Of a stretch of DNA of 64,000 nt, positions 9,691 to 20,300 are shown piece after piece. Source of the DNA: Semisulcospira habei (Eukaryota; Mollusca; Gastropoda; Semisulcospiridae); NCBI GenBank assembly GCA_036245525.1, contig BTPG01000005.1:126183725-126247724 (forward strand), read 5' to 3'. The position numbers were made by a program, and so were the translations under genes. The notes below the pieces were generated by a model, which saw only the letters and a program-made list of their open reading frames with translations, was not told where the DNA came from and ran no database searches. Numbering within the stretch: the stretch's first letter is position 1; each line of letters starts with the position of its first letter.

Positions 9691-10144
9691 CAAAGAAATT
9701 AAATGAAGTTTACTATGGCATACGAACACGCTCTCGCGCTCTCTTACCGAGTCTTCACATTTGCACAAACAAACAAACATCTCAACTCAACAGTCTTTTC
9801 ATCTTTAAGATCCTCTTTCTTTCGCTCACATTTTCAAAGAGTGCCACTGCTCTCACAATCTGTCAGTATAAAATATTTCCATAGACATAACTTTTCAATT
9901 TAATATTTAAAAAAAAAGACACCGAAACGCGCATATTTGATGGCGGGGCAAGAAAAAAAAAGGACAATGCAGAATGTATCGGACTTGTTCACTTTTGTGA
10001 AATTATTCCATGAAATGGGGGAAAAAGGTTGAAATGAGTTTTGTTTTCCTTTGTCACAACCATGCAGCCACGTAAGTACAACTATACTAACGGTGTAGGG
10101 TGCACTAAAAGAGCACGGCGTGGAATTAAAACATCCTACGTCAC

Positions 10145-10226
10145 ATAAACGTACGGTGGTCTGCGATTTTGGATCTTACGGCCGTAGGACGTAAGGTCCA
10201 AAAGCACAGACCGTCACACGTTTACG
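10145..10226. repeat. Family D hairpin with longer arms
   Basis: The core GGTCTGCGATTTTGGATC pairs with its complement around GGCCGTAGG. The stem continues outward with ATAAACGT / ACGTTTAC. Confidence 0.75.
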
Positions 10227-10353
10227 TGATGTTGAATTTTTTTTTTTTTTTTTTCAATTGCACGCCGCTCACAGACTAAAATCTACCCAGACTATTACAA
10301 ACTGAAGGCTATAGACTAATTATCCCTTAAGTCACATTTGCACGTGTGAATGG

Positions 10354-10432
10354 GGTCAGCTTGGTCTGCAGAAGATCCTCGTAAGCCCTGGGAGAATTGC
10401 TAGTGCTCACGAGGATCTGAGAGTCAAGCTGG
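10354..10432. repeat. Family B hairpin, diverged
   Basis: CAGCTTGGTCTGCAGAAGATC faces GATCTGAGAGTCAAGCTGG imperfectly. The AGATCCTCGTAAGC / GCTCACGAGGATCT part is the family B core. Confidence 0.65.
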
Positions 10433-10883
10433 CCTAAACTTAATCAACTGTCCAATTTCTAATGCATGATACATGGGGGTACGGACACGGCGACAAAATG
10501 TATCCTAATGGCGTCATGTACGAACGTCGAGGACATAGCAGTCTCAATACCTCGGTAATGTTCCATACTTTAGGGGATGGTGTGTGTGTGTGGGGGGGGG
10601 GGGGGGGGGGGGGGGAGGAGGGATCGAAAGCCCTGACATTTAAAATAAATAAATTTAAAAAAACAAACAGTGGAAGCGGGTACTGTACTAAAACTCAAGT
10701 GTTGAAGAAGAACTGATAAATAAAAAAACAAACATGTTCATTAATTTCTGATCTACAATTTAACAAAAAAACAAAACCCAAACAAACAAAAAAATGAAAG
10801 AAAAAATTCAGTGTGTTGGTTTTGCCTGCACATTCAACTGATTGTTACACGCGATTAACTAAGAAACATTTCATTTTCCCTTC

Positions 10884-10977
10884 TTAAAACCTTTGCGTGT
10901 CGGTAGCGGTTTCGTCGCGATGATTTCTGCAGGAATCATCTCGACTAAAATCACTAACCGACACACGCAAAGGGTAA
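10884..10977. repeat. Family C miniature element
   Basis: It begins TTAAAACCTTTGCGTGTCGG and ends CCGACACACGCAAAGGGTAA. The arms meet at a TTTCTGCAGGAA centre. It is a nearly complete palindrome of about 90 bases. Confidence 0.8.
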
Positions 10978-11006
10978 AAACATCCGTGTCCAGCAACTGC
11001 AGCCCT

Positions 11007-11119
11007 TTAACCAACATCTCCAATCTGCAAGAAACATAGATTCACATGAATCCCTGCAGCTGCAGGGGCTCGTGCGAATCTATGCCTTGCTGACCAAGAC
11101 TGGTTCCAGCTGAGCTTAA
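11007..11119. repeat. Family B element bounded by TTAA (weak ends)
   Basis: The core (about 11,028-11,093) pairs GCAAGAAACATAGATTCACA with its complement around CTGCAGCTGCAG. TTAA lies on both sides, but the TIRs match poorly. Confidence 0.6.
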
Positions 11120-11333
11120 CTCGTTCAGTGTCAGCTGACGCAAATTGAGTTTATGCAGTCTTTGTCAGTTCAACACCCAAATATCCTAGCTTACCCACGA
11201 ACATGGATTCAAAGTGGTGTCAGCAGGAGGCACAGATCCTCATGAGCCCTCGGAATTGCAGGGGCTAATGAGGATCAATACGTCGTGCAGCTGGGTGGTG
11301 GGGTTCAGATTTTCTCAGCACTGAACGGGTTAA
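11116..11333. repeat. Family B miniature element with clear TIRs
   Basis: The ends TTAACTCGTTCAGTG and CACTGAACGGGTTAA are inverted copies with one mismatch. The core hairpin AGGCACAGATCCTCATGAGC lies at about 11,228-11,290. The left TTAA is shared with the preceding element. Confidence 0.8.
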
Positions 11334-11353
11334 ACTTAGGGCGGCATCTGGGG

Positions 11354-11566
11354 TTAACTCAATCAGCCCCGACACACCACAGCAAGACATGAATCGGTCA
11401 TGATAGTTCAAGGGTGGTGCCAGAATCGCTTGGCACCCATAGGCGCCAAGCTATTCTGGCACCACCCTTGAACTATCATGCTCGGTCTGTCTCTAGAATT
11501 GTAATACAGTCCTTCAGAGGGCAACTTCAAAACTGGGGATTTCGGTCCTGGGGTTGAATGCGTTAA
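11354..11566. repeat. Family A miniature element, complete
   Basis: It is 213 bases from TTAACTCAATCAGCCCC to GGGGTTGAATGCGTTAA. The core hairpin carries the GGTGGTGCC / GGCACCACC variant with GGCGCC near the tip. A length of 213-214 is common to four A copies. Confidence 0.85.
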
Positions 11567-12059
11567 GCTAACGACTGACTATGGTGGAGCTGGTGTGTGA
11601 AAATACCGAGACTACAAAAATAGTGTTAATTGCAACTCTCTATCTACAGAGAATTTAACTACCCCCGCACAGAAAAAAAGCTACTACACATACTGAGGTA
11701 AACTGCATTGCAAACGTAACCCCATTCAGGGTGGCTCAGTTACCTCCCAGGACGGGGGTTCAAAACTTTTGTTTGGGACCTATAACCAGAGGCGGAGGGC
11801 AGACCATGCTTTTTCCACTGGGGGAGGGGGGGGGGGAGGGAGGGGGTAATCTTTTTATCATTGACTGCAAAATCAATTGACGAGGAGTGGAAGAAGGTGG
11901 GGGGAGGCGGAGGGCAGCGTATGTGACCTTTCCATCACTGGCCGAAAATCCCAAAAGTTGGGGGGGGGGGGGGGGGGGGGGGAGATAGCAGTTTAACTCA
12001 GTTTTGAGCCTGGGGAGGAGGTGTGATTTTGTCTTTAAGAAAACCCTAAACCCTGAACC

Positions 12060-12168
12060 CCAGTAGCAAAACGTCTTCGGGCACACGATGGCTGCAGTGG
12101 GCCCGCACACAGCCGTGCGCGGGCCCACTGCGGCCGTCAAAGGCCCAAGGACTTTTCCTTACTGGGAA
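12060..12168. repeat. Family F GC-rich hairpin, long stem
   Basis: The inner stem CTGCAGTGGGCCCGCACAC / GTGCGCGGGCCCACTGCGG continues outward with CAGTAGCAAAACGTCTTC against its imperfect complement. The total is about 109 bases. Confidence 0.75.
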
Positions 12169-12827
12169 GCTCCTTATCCACCCAAGGTCCACACCTGCCC
12201 TTGTGCACCACCTGTACTGTAAACAGTACCCAAGGTACCACATCAGAGGCAGCGTGTACAAGGTTGTTAGCTTTATCCATATGAAATAAAAATACCGCGG
12301 AACTCTTATTACTGTTATAAATGTAGCATGGTAAAAGTACAGTAAGGAGGAACTCATGTCGGTTTATCAGAAGCAGATCAGAAAAGCACCCCCCCCCCAA
12401 AAAAAAAAAAAAAAAAACGAAAAAAAAAAAAAGACAAAAAAAAAAAAGACAAGCATTATTTCAATTTTAAAACAAAATTGTTATCAATTCACTCCACACA
12501 CATCAAAATCATTGCCATGAATACACCAGTTAAATATGCACTTGTAAACGCACACACACACACATGAACATACGCACGCACACACACACACACACACACA
12601 CCCACACACACAGGTGTATCAACTGTGTAACAGCACACACAAAACAAAAGACCATCAATAAGATTTACACTTGACTGTACATCAACATGTATGTATATCT
12701 AGTTTTCCACACCAACCTCTTGTTCATCACTGGACTAATAAATACGTCACTTGACATGAACTGTAAAAGGTATTTCCCAATAGAGGTGTTCTCCATGCAT
12801 CAAAAGTAGGCCAACACTGCATGTGTT

Positions 12828-13078
12828 TTGACAAAAACAGCAGATTAAAAGCCCAGACAAACATACAATCGCTTGTTTGTCTGGGATTTTAATCTGCTGT
12901 TTTCGTCAAAACAAGCAATTCTGAACCATTTTCTGAACCATACAATTTTTCAGCATTTGGTTCAGAATTGTTTGTTTTGAGGAAAACTGCGGATTAAAAG
13001 CCCAGACAAACATGCGACTGCATGTTTGTCTGGGTTTTTAATCCACAGTTTTCCTCAAAACAAACAATTCTGAACCAC
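12828..13078. repeat. Pair of hairpins with inverted outer arms (family G)
   Basis: Two ~85-base hairpins (12,833-12,918 and 12,975-13,061) share arms built on GATTAAAAGCCCAGACAAAC. Between them CAATTCTGAACC and GGTTCAGAATTG form a further inverted pair, and CAATTCTGAACC follows the second hairpin again. The result is stems nested within a larger inverted arrangement. Confidence 0.75.
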
Positions 13079-13251
13079 TTCTGACTGCAACAAGCAATGC
13101 ATATTTTCTGCTCGACGTAGAAACATGGATAACACCAAATGCAGTCACCGTCAGCACTGCCACGACCGCGTGCAGAGTCAAAACTGCGTTGACGGTCTGT
13201 CAGCCAAACTTCCCTCAGCAATTGGCATTCATTCTCCCGAGCCCCTGCCGT

Positions 13252-13331
13252 CACAGAAGGAGACACGGACTATCACGAGGGCCCCAGCAACTGCCATTGC
13301 TCATGAGGATCCACGGCCTCACACTGGTTAA
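13252..13331. repeat. Family B hairpin, decayed
   Basis: GAGACACGGACTATCACGAG faces CTCATGAGGATCCACGGCCTC with several mismatches. A TTAA at 13,328-13,331 closes the right side. Confidence 0.6.
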
Positions 13332-13362
13332 ACATTTACCCCATTCTCATTGTCAGACTGAG

Positions 13363-13559
13363 TTAACCCCTTTACTGCCCAGAAAACTGAGCACCACGGT
13401 CCACCCAAAATGCAAGAGGCATAGATCCTCATGAGCCCCCGCTGTTGCGGGGGCTCATGATGATCCATGCCTCTTGCTAAAACGACTTGGTATCCATCGT
13501 GTTCCTTTTTTGATGTGGCAGTTACAATGATTTGCCTACACCGGCACCGAAAGTGTTAA
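13363..13559. repeat. Family B miniature element
   Basis: The ends are TTAACCCCTTTACTGCC and GGCACCGAAAGTGTTAA. The core hairpin at 13,409-13,477 pairs GCAAGAGGCATAGATCCTCA with its complement at a CCGCTGTTGCGG tip. Confidence 0.8.
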
Positions 13560-14112
13560 GTCCAGACAGCGTGCTGGCAAATCGTTATCAAATAAATGCC
13601 ATCAAGCTGTACAGTTCACTAATTTCTAAACATGTTACACAAAGTGGGCGGACATGTAAAAAAAAAAGAAGTACCTACTAAACAGATGTTCTACCTGATA
13701 TGCACACTATGACTAGTTAGCTCTGCCACGGCAAGCTGATATTGGTAAGAGGTAAGATTATTCGAGCTAAACAGCGAGGACACATTTTTCATATGAAACG
13801 AAACAGATTTGTGAGTATGCGTTGCAATTCTGAAAGACATCGATCAGTTTGTCCTACGGAGCCGCTTGTGAAACAAAGATTAGTTACATTACAATGCAGA
13901 AAAATTCTGTCGAGTTATGATCATCTTTCATTAAACCAGGATCTCTTTAATTCCATAACCGAACAAGTTGAACTTGTAGCTGAGCCAACACAATTTCCCA
14001 AGCCAACACAATTTCCCAAGCCAACCGAGGTCAGTCTCAAAATTATGCTCTTCAGTATATCAGGGTGTCCGATATAGCGTACGCAGGTCTCTGGCTCAGG
14101 GGTTGTGAGCAA

Positions 14113-14184
14113 AAGGTCCGGGGTCCGACATCAGCCTTAGCTAATGCTGATGTCGGACCCTGGATCTTTTGCTCACCAAGCAGA
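14113..14184. repeat. Hairpin with GAGCAAAAG ends
   Basis: GAGCAAAAGGTCCGGGGTCC and its complement ending GATCTTTTGCTC flank a TGATGTCGGA / TCCGACATCA inner stem. Confidence 0.8.
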
Positions 14185-14465
14185 CTTTCTTCACAAATCT
14201 ATGTAAAATCAGTCCTACGATACTGCAAATTGTGAATAACGCAATATTCTAAGGCTGACCTGTTTGTTCAATGCTTGAAGCCTATACAACATCACCTGAC
14301 GATAACATACCTATTTATTTCAGAAACTGCACGCCAAATACAAAAGTACACAGAATCAGCAAGCACTTTCTTGAAAATTCAGCTCTGCGCACCGAAGACC
14401 ACGCAAGTAGAAATAAAGCTTATTGCGCCGACTGCTCCCCCTTGTGCTTGGAGCCACCAGTAGTA

Positions 14466-14536
14466 TTAATTCTCTCATGCACACCTCCACCGTTACTGTG
14501 AACAGTACTGGTGGATGCATGCACAGTGATGAGAAA
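14466..14536. repeat. Family E hairpin
   Basis: TTAATTCTCTCATGCACACC begins it. The core CCGTTACTGTGAACAGTACTGG and the arm GGATGCATGCACAGTGATGAGA complete an imperfect stem. Confidence 0.6.
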
Positions 14537-14559
14537 AAGTGAATAAGATCAAACTGCAA

Positions 14560-14647
14560 AAGACACAGATGAGGATGTATGTCCCTTGCTGAAACAACTT
14601 TGTATCGTTGATCCTCGGATGGGTACGACTCTTCAGTGTTGAATTAA
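14560..14647. repeat. Family B element, core deleted
   Basis: AAGACACAGATGAGGATGTATGT keeps only fragments of the two arms. The right flank, ending in the TTAA at 14,644-14,647, matches that of other B copies (AACTTTGTATC). Confidence 0.5.
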
Positions 14648-14703
14648 CACATTCACGACGTGACGCATCCAGATCCGGATGCGTCACATCGTGAACGAGT
14701 TAA
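14644..14703. repeat. 60-bp TTAA-to-TTAA palindrome
   Basis: TTAACACATTCACGACGTG faces CATCGTGAACGAGTTAA around GCATCCAGATCCGGATGC. The whole element is one stem. Both terminal TTAAs are shared with neighbouring elements. Confidence 0.85.
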
Positions 14704-14790
14704 CCCTTCAGCTGTCAGTAACAGGGGTTTTTGTCGCGATGATGCCTGCAGGAATCATGACAAAAAACGCCAATATAGCCAAAGGGTTAA
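14700..14790. repeat. Family C miniature element
   Basis: It is 91 bases from TTAACCCTTCAGCTGTC to AGCCAAAGGGTTAA, with a GATGATGCCTGCAGGAATCA centre. The first TTAA is the last TTAA of the preceding palindrome. Confidence 0.85.
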
Positions 14791-14881
14791 CAAAGATTTT
14801 TGGCAACACAAGTCTGCAAATAGTGGTAAGGAAACGGTGAAGGACTAGTGGTTGGATGCACAAGAGGGCAAACATAATTTT

Positions 14882-14972
14882 GTGAACCCTAGTGTCAGTA
14901 GTGGTTTTAAGTCGCTCGGATTCCTGCAGAAATCATCGCAACTAAAACCGCTACCGACACCCAAAGAGTGAA
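14882..14972. repeat. Family C miniature element flanked by TGAA
   Basis: It is also 91 bases but bounded by TGAA on both sides (TGAACCCTAGTGTCAG and ACACCCAAAGAGTGAA). Identical changed tetranucleotides at both ends suggest that the four bases are a target duplication. Confidence 0.75.
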
Positions 14973-15204
14973 TAGTCACTGAACCAAAGTACAAGCATAA
15001 ACCACGCCAAGGATCACATGCTACACACATAATGTGACATACACACACAGAGAAATATCCACATCAAGTATCACATGTGAAGTCAGTTGACTCAGGCTTA
15101 GTCCGAAAAGCAATGGAAGGTGTGCCGAAGTTCAAACAGAGCATCTCAATTTTTGGAGATATGTGTTTAACCCATTCAGTGCCAGTTGGTGCAGACTGTT
15201 TTTT

Positions 15205-15418
15205 TTAACTCATTCAGCCCCGACGCACTACAACAGGAGATGGGTCGACCATAATCATTCAAGGGCAGTGCAAGATTAGCTGGGCGCCTGTCAGCACCAA
15301 GCTAATCTGGCACTGCCCTTGAATGATCATGTTCAATCCATCTCCTGCAACAGGTGCATAGTTGTTAGATGACGCCTCCAAAATTTGGGAAATACATGCG
15401 TGGGGCTGAATGGGTTAA
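15205..15418. repeat. Family A miniature element, complete
   Basis: It is 214 bases with near-identical ends, TTAACTCATTCAGCCCC and GGGGCTGAATGGGTTAA. The core carries the GGGCAGTGC / GCACTGCCC variant in both arms. Confidence 0.88.
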
Positions 15419-15590
15419 TCTTCATTGATTCAACACCATAAAACCGTAGCTGTCCCAGGAACATGGGTTCAAAGCGGTGACAGCAAGAGGCATAGATCCT
15501 CATGAGCCCCCGCAACTGCAGGGGCTCATGAGGACCTATGCCTCTTGCGGATGGCTGGCGTTCAATTTTTCTCGGCTCTGAACAGGTTAA
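15415..15590. repeat. Family B miniature element
   Basis: It begins at the last TTAA of the preceding A element and ends AACAGGTTAA. The core stem at 15,483-15,550 (GCAAGAGGCATAGATCCTCA and complement) has one mismatch by eye and a CTGCAG centre. Confidence 0.8.
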
Positions 15591-15663
15591 TTCCCTTGTG
15601 TATGCAGCCACTGGTACTTTTCTATGTGCACAGTACTGGTGGCTGCATGCACTATGGGGCTAA
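15587..15663. repeat. Family E miniature element
   Basis: It starts in the shared TTAA of the B element and ends ATGGGGCTAA. GTATGCAGCCACTGGTAC faces GTACTGGTGGCTGCATGC. Confidence 0.75.
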
Positions 15664-16285
15664 ATATTGAATATCCTCACAAAAGCTAAACAATAATCAT
15701 TGCAAAAGGTCCTTATGCCAAAGTCTCAGTTGGCCTGCACCTGGTTGTGCAAGGGGCCACACCGACAGACACTGGCAAAAAAAAAACAACCCCACCAAAG
15801 GAGAACTTTTCGAGTTTGTCTCACGGGGTCCTGTATCCCAAAGACTTCAAGCCATTTCACACACACGCACACACATACACACACGCAAAAACTGACTCAT
15901 GCACACAAATACAAAGAACAATCCTCGCCAACAGAGCAGCACATTATAGTACATTATCACTGTAAATATCAGCTAAATGCAATCTTTGTTGTCAAAAAGT
16001 ACATTGTGGATTGACGCAATCATCCTGAATGTAGACTGTCAACTATGCACTGCTAAAACTTACTTTCTTGTAAAATATATCTGATAAAACTGGTGTGAAG
16101 TATCACTCTGCAATGGGCTGTGACAGATTGTCTATAGACGCAGTTCACAATAGGTCACCATGATGGATAAAAGTGCGTAATCAACAAGTTTTGTGGCCAT
16201 CCATTTGTAAATACATTATCCTGATACAATGTAAACTCGGCACTTTTGACCCTAAATTGGAAAAAAAAAATTGGTAGGCAACATA

Positions 16286-16610
16286 TTATTTGTCAGCTAT
16301 AGAAGATGGATTGACCATGATAACTTGAGGGCAGTGCCTCAAAGTCTGACACCATAATGAGCATCCCGCTACTACATGCAAGTTACAGAAGACAAACTGA
16401 CAATAGTTCAAGGGCAGTGCCAGATTCGCTTGGCACCAAGCTTGCTGCCAAGCTAATCTAGCACTGTCCATGGTCATCTTCTTAAGCTTGGTGCCGAGCC
16501 AATGAAGCAATGCCGTTAAACTATCATGATTGACAGGTAGTACTTGATTAACTTGGTACTATGGTGGCAAGCTAATCAGGCACTGCCCTGAACTATCATC
16601 TTTTGCTGTA
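16286..16610. repeat. Rearranged family A fragments
   Basis: Parts of at least three A hairpins (GATGGATTGACCATGATAAC, GGGCAGTGCCAGATTCGC, AACTATCATGATTGACAG) lie scrambled and incomplete just downstream of the TPR gene stop. Confidence 0.65.
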
Positions 16611-16653
16611 ATCTGACAAAGCTGGATGAATTGTATTGTAAAGTCTAAAAGGT

Positions 16654-17306
16654 CTACCAATTATCCTGGTCAGGTTGTTCCTCCTCTTGGCTGTTTTCTA
16701 CTGCGAACCTGTTGTCATAATCGCCCAGCATCAGGTTTGCCAGTTCATTGATCTCATAATCATCATCATCACCATCTAGATTCACGTTAAATTCATCAAT
16801 CACAGGCCCGCTGTCAGAGTTCAGAATGTACTGTTCGTCATAATCCTCAAAATTATCATCGTAGAAATTCTCGCTGTCCGTGTTTTCGTCACACGTGGAC
16901 TGCTCCCCTTCCTCTCCTTCCTGACCCTCAAAATACCCGTTCATGACCTCCTCCCCGCTAGCTCCCACCTCAAAAATTGTCATGTCTTGCTCGGGTGAGG
17001 TGGCAGAAGAGTCTGAAGCCCCAGCCTGAGCGGAGGAGGATGAAGTGGGTGCAGGAGCACCGTCTGCTTCATTATTTTCTGCCCAAACGTTTGACCCCAG
17101 CTGGACCTCATCCTGGGACGTGAGCATCTGCACATTGGAGACGTTGACCACATCATCGTAGTGGTGCTCATTGTCAGGGTTCTCTTGGTCTTCGTCATCA
17201 CCGCCGTCAGTTTCATTGTCATCATCATCATCACCATTGTCCTGGTCCGCATCCCACTCACCAAGGTCTTGAGCAATGCGACGGTAGCGTGACTCCCGCA
17301 ACACAC
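16654..17306 (-). CDS. TPR gene last exon (acidic tail and stop)
   Basis: The acceptor is TCTTTTTTTTTCAAG. It completes Gly and continues VLRESRYRRIAQDLGEW, then a long region rich in Asp, Glu, Asn and Ser (for example DADQDNGDDDDDNETDGG). It ends DQDNW and TAG. Low complexity makes most of this tail likely disordered. No canonical AATAAA was seen just downstream. Confidence 0.9.
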
Positions 17307-20300
17307 CTTGAAAAAAAAGAGACTGAATTAGAAGTACAGGTAAAAACTGGTAAAAATCAAAGGCTGCCATATGCAAGCTACATTATAGTACTGACACCAC
17401 TTTGTATCCACATGCTTGGCCGACTGAGGCTCCTTAGCACTAAATTAACAAAGATTTCAGAAAGAAAATCTTCTTCCACAGGCAACAATGGGGTTAGAAA
17501 ATGTAGAAGCCAAACCTTTGGCCCGCTGAGTCTTGGGGTGTTCTGGGCCGAGGATTTCTTCCGAGACCAGTGCCCATCGCTTGAAGTAGGTGTAGGCCTT
17601 GCGGTAGTCGTTGTTGTCCTCATACACTATGCCGATATTGATGTATAGGCGCGAGGTCAAAATGTGAAACTCCCCATACATCTGCATGCAGAGCTCCATC
17701 GCCTGGTTGTAAAGCTAGGAGGAAAAGACATGATACTTTCAGACATATGGGTGACAACGTGAATAATTGAAACGAATGAAAACTGTCCACGGACTAACTA
17801 TGCCCCATACTCCGCGGCCAGCAAGAGACATCAATTCTCATAAGCTCCCAAGGATGCAGGGGCTCATGAGTATTTGCGTCCCTTGCAGATGAAATGGGCT
17901 GACTGAATGACTCTTCTGTCTGAACCAAAAATGCTGAATCTCTCCCATTGTCAAACTGTCTGACTCATAGTCACCGAGAGCGAAGCTCTCGGTGACTATG
18001 AATCAGTTTGACAATGGGAGTTGCTTGGTCTGTCAATGATACTATTAGACTGGTGCCATTTTATAGAAAGCAGACATCCCCAGGCATTTCTCTTGAGCAT
18101 ATGGCATATAACATTTTATTGATGTTTATGGTATGCTTAATTGATTTCATGAATATGCCAAGCTAAATTTTGCTTAAGTTGCCCTTGACAACGGACGAAA
18201 AAAATATGGCCGACGGATCAAATGCAACTTTAGTGCCCAACGGTATTACGACATACATCATCATTTTTTTTAAATGTGTAATAGTCTCAAAATTTAAAAT
18301 TATCATTTTAAAATATGTATCCATGCAACAACAGTAATAGAAAAAGATGCCAGAATCCAAAAACGAATCCTTAGCATTGGCCAGGATCTCGTCTACAATG
18401 TCTCTAGGGGCAAGAACTTAACCCCTAAACACATTGGGCTTGGGAGTGCCCTGCACCAGGCGAAAAGATCGAAAGAGCTCTGTACTCTTTTTCACAATGC
18501 AGGACATATCCTCCATTACAAGAATATCCTGCAGGTGGACACTGCTTTGGCAAAGAAAACTCCGGAAGCAATGGATCCTGAGACAAGTGCTGTTGTACCA
18601 CCAAAATCGGTACCGGGCAAGTTTGAGAATTTCACATGTGACAATATTGATATTAACGACTCCAACTTTGACGGCAAAAACAGTTTCCATGCTACTCAAG
18701 TTGCAGCATGGCAAAGAGGCCCAGAAGCTGATATGGGCTTAGATGCTGAGGAACCCTCACAGGAAACGACGCTTGATGTTCCTGATCATGCCTGCTGCCG
18801 TGACTGAGGGAATTACATAGCCCAAAATAATTGCTGAAAAAGAGTGGTTTCATCATTCTACAAAGAAGTGCAATCAGGCACGTCAAGCTGCAGCGAAGGA
18901 CATGGCGTTCTTCGTCAAAAGGCAAGAAGAACAAGACTGCTCTGAGATGAGATGGACACACTTCAACCAGGTTAACAGTGCTACTGGCGTGTCCCCAGAA
19001 CGCACTAGTGTTGGCTATTTGCCAATTGTTCAAGCTCCAGCTCATGACCTTGACACACTGCAACGCATTGTAAGCAGGTAGCCAGTCAGCTCAGCCAACA
19101 CTACGTTGTCTTGACTGTAGATGAAGCATTATAGTGGAGACTTGTGGAACTAAAATGGGCCAAGGCAGAGTATCAAGACGTTTTGGTCGTTAGATTAGGA
19201 GGTCTCCATACAGCCATGAAATTTCTTGAAGTCATCAGGAAGCATGTACAGTCATCCAGCCTTTTAAAAGCGTGGATCGAAGGCAACCTGCTCGGACCAA
19301 ACACTGCACAGCAAGCCATGTCTGGCAAATCATACGCCAACGGGATGAGAGCACACAATGTCACTGTCCAAGCACTGTGGAGAATTCTGCTGCCAAAGCT
19401 GCTTAAGTTCATCAAAGAAAGCGATCACGATTTTGCACAACAGATTCAGGACAAGACACCAAAAGGCGACATTCCTGGTCTGATCTCTTTGTTTGCAGAG
19501 GAAGACGTCAGTGAGAAAGGTAGAGCGCTCGTTGACTGCAACCCAAACTGGAAATTCTGGTGGGCCTATATAATGATGGTGCACATCCTACTGCTCTTTA
19601 CCAGAGCACAGAGAGAGGGTCTGTGGCAGCTGCACCTCCGTGCCTTTGGCTTGATGCTTCCTTACTTCATGAGCTACAACCACACCAACTACGCACGGTG
19701 GGGAACGGTCTACTTTTGCAAGATGCAGCAGCTACAGATCCAATGAAAAAAAGAGTTTGAAGATGGCAACTCCGTTGTTAAAAGAGCCAACCAACAATTT
19801 AACCAAGTAGATCCTGATCAGAGCCAGGAGTCGCTGAACAACGTCGGGAAGATGAATGGCTGCATTGTTGGGATCACCAAGACAAAGTCAGCGCTGAGCC
19901 GCTGGGCGCTCTCCTACAACCTCAGATCACACATTGCCAGTGAGACCAAGCTGGTATTTGGAATTGGCAGAGACGATTCGTTCACGCATAATGAGTGCAA
20001 CAAAGCAAGACAGAAGCTTGACCAGAAAGACAAATACAGCCTTTTCAGGACTCTGGAGGCCTTCAATGTCTTCTGTGACAACACATCAACACCTGCAAAA
20101 CATTAATCCAGACCAAAAAGGTGACTGCCAAGCATGTAAAATGCAAAGATGTACCCAACGGAGAAAGAAACACGCTTAGAAAAGACGGGTACAACACAAT
20201 TTATTAATATTTCGGGTAAATACCCTTTGTCAAAATAGACAAACAAACAGAGAGATTAGCCGCTACTTATCTTCATTCGCAGAAGGAATGTGGCAACTGA

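Larger units (their letters stand above)
5812..16653. other. Intergenic region between two convergent genes
   Basis: No convincing exon was found on either strand. The region holds the hairpin elements listed separately, poly-G runs (10,592-10,615; 11,960-11,982), (ATT)n at ~7,240-7,267, CA arrays at ~12,548-12,612 and ~15,860-15,905, and A/T-rich DNA. Open frames here, such as 13,742-14,077 and 15,700-16,014, show no recognisable motif and no splice context. Confidence 0.6.

Noticed and set aside
13742..14077. Small gene of 111 codons
   Set aside because: No recognisable motif, a short internal duplication (PTQFPK twice) and no splice or promoter context. It is likely chance.
10884..15663. 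CRISPR-like array
   Set aside because: The repeats are palindromic elements of several families at irregular spacing with no unique equal-length spacers, in a eukaryotic context.
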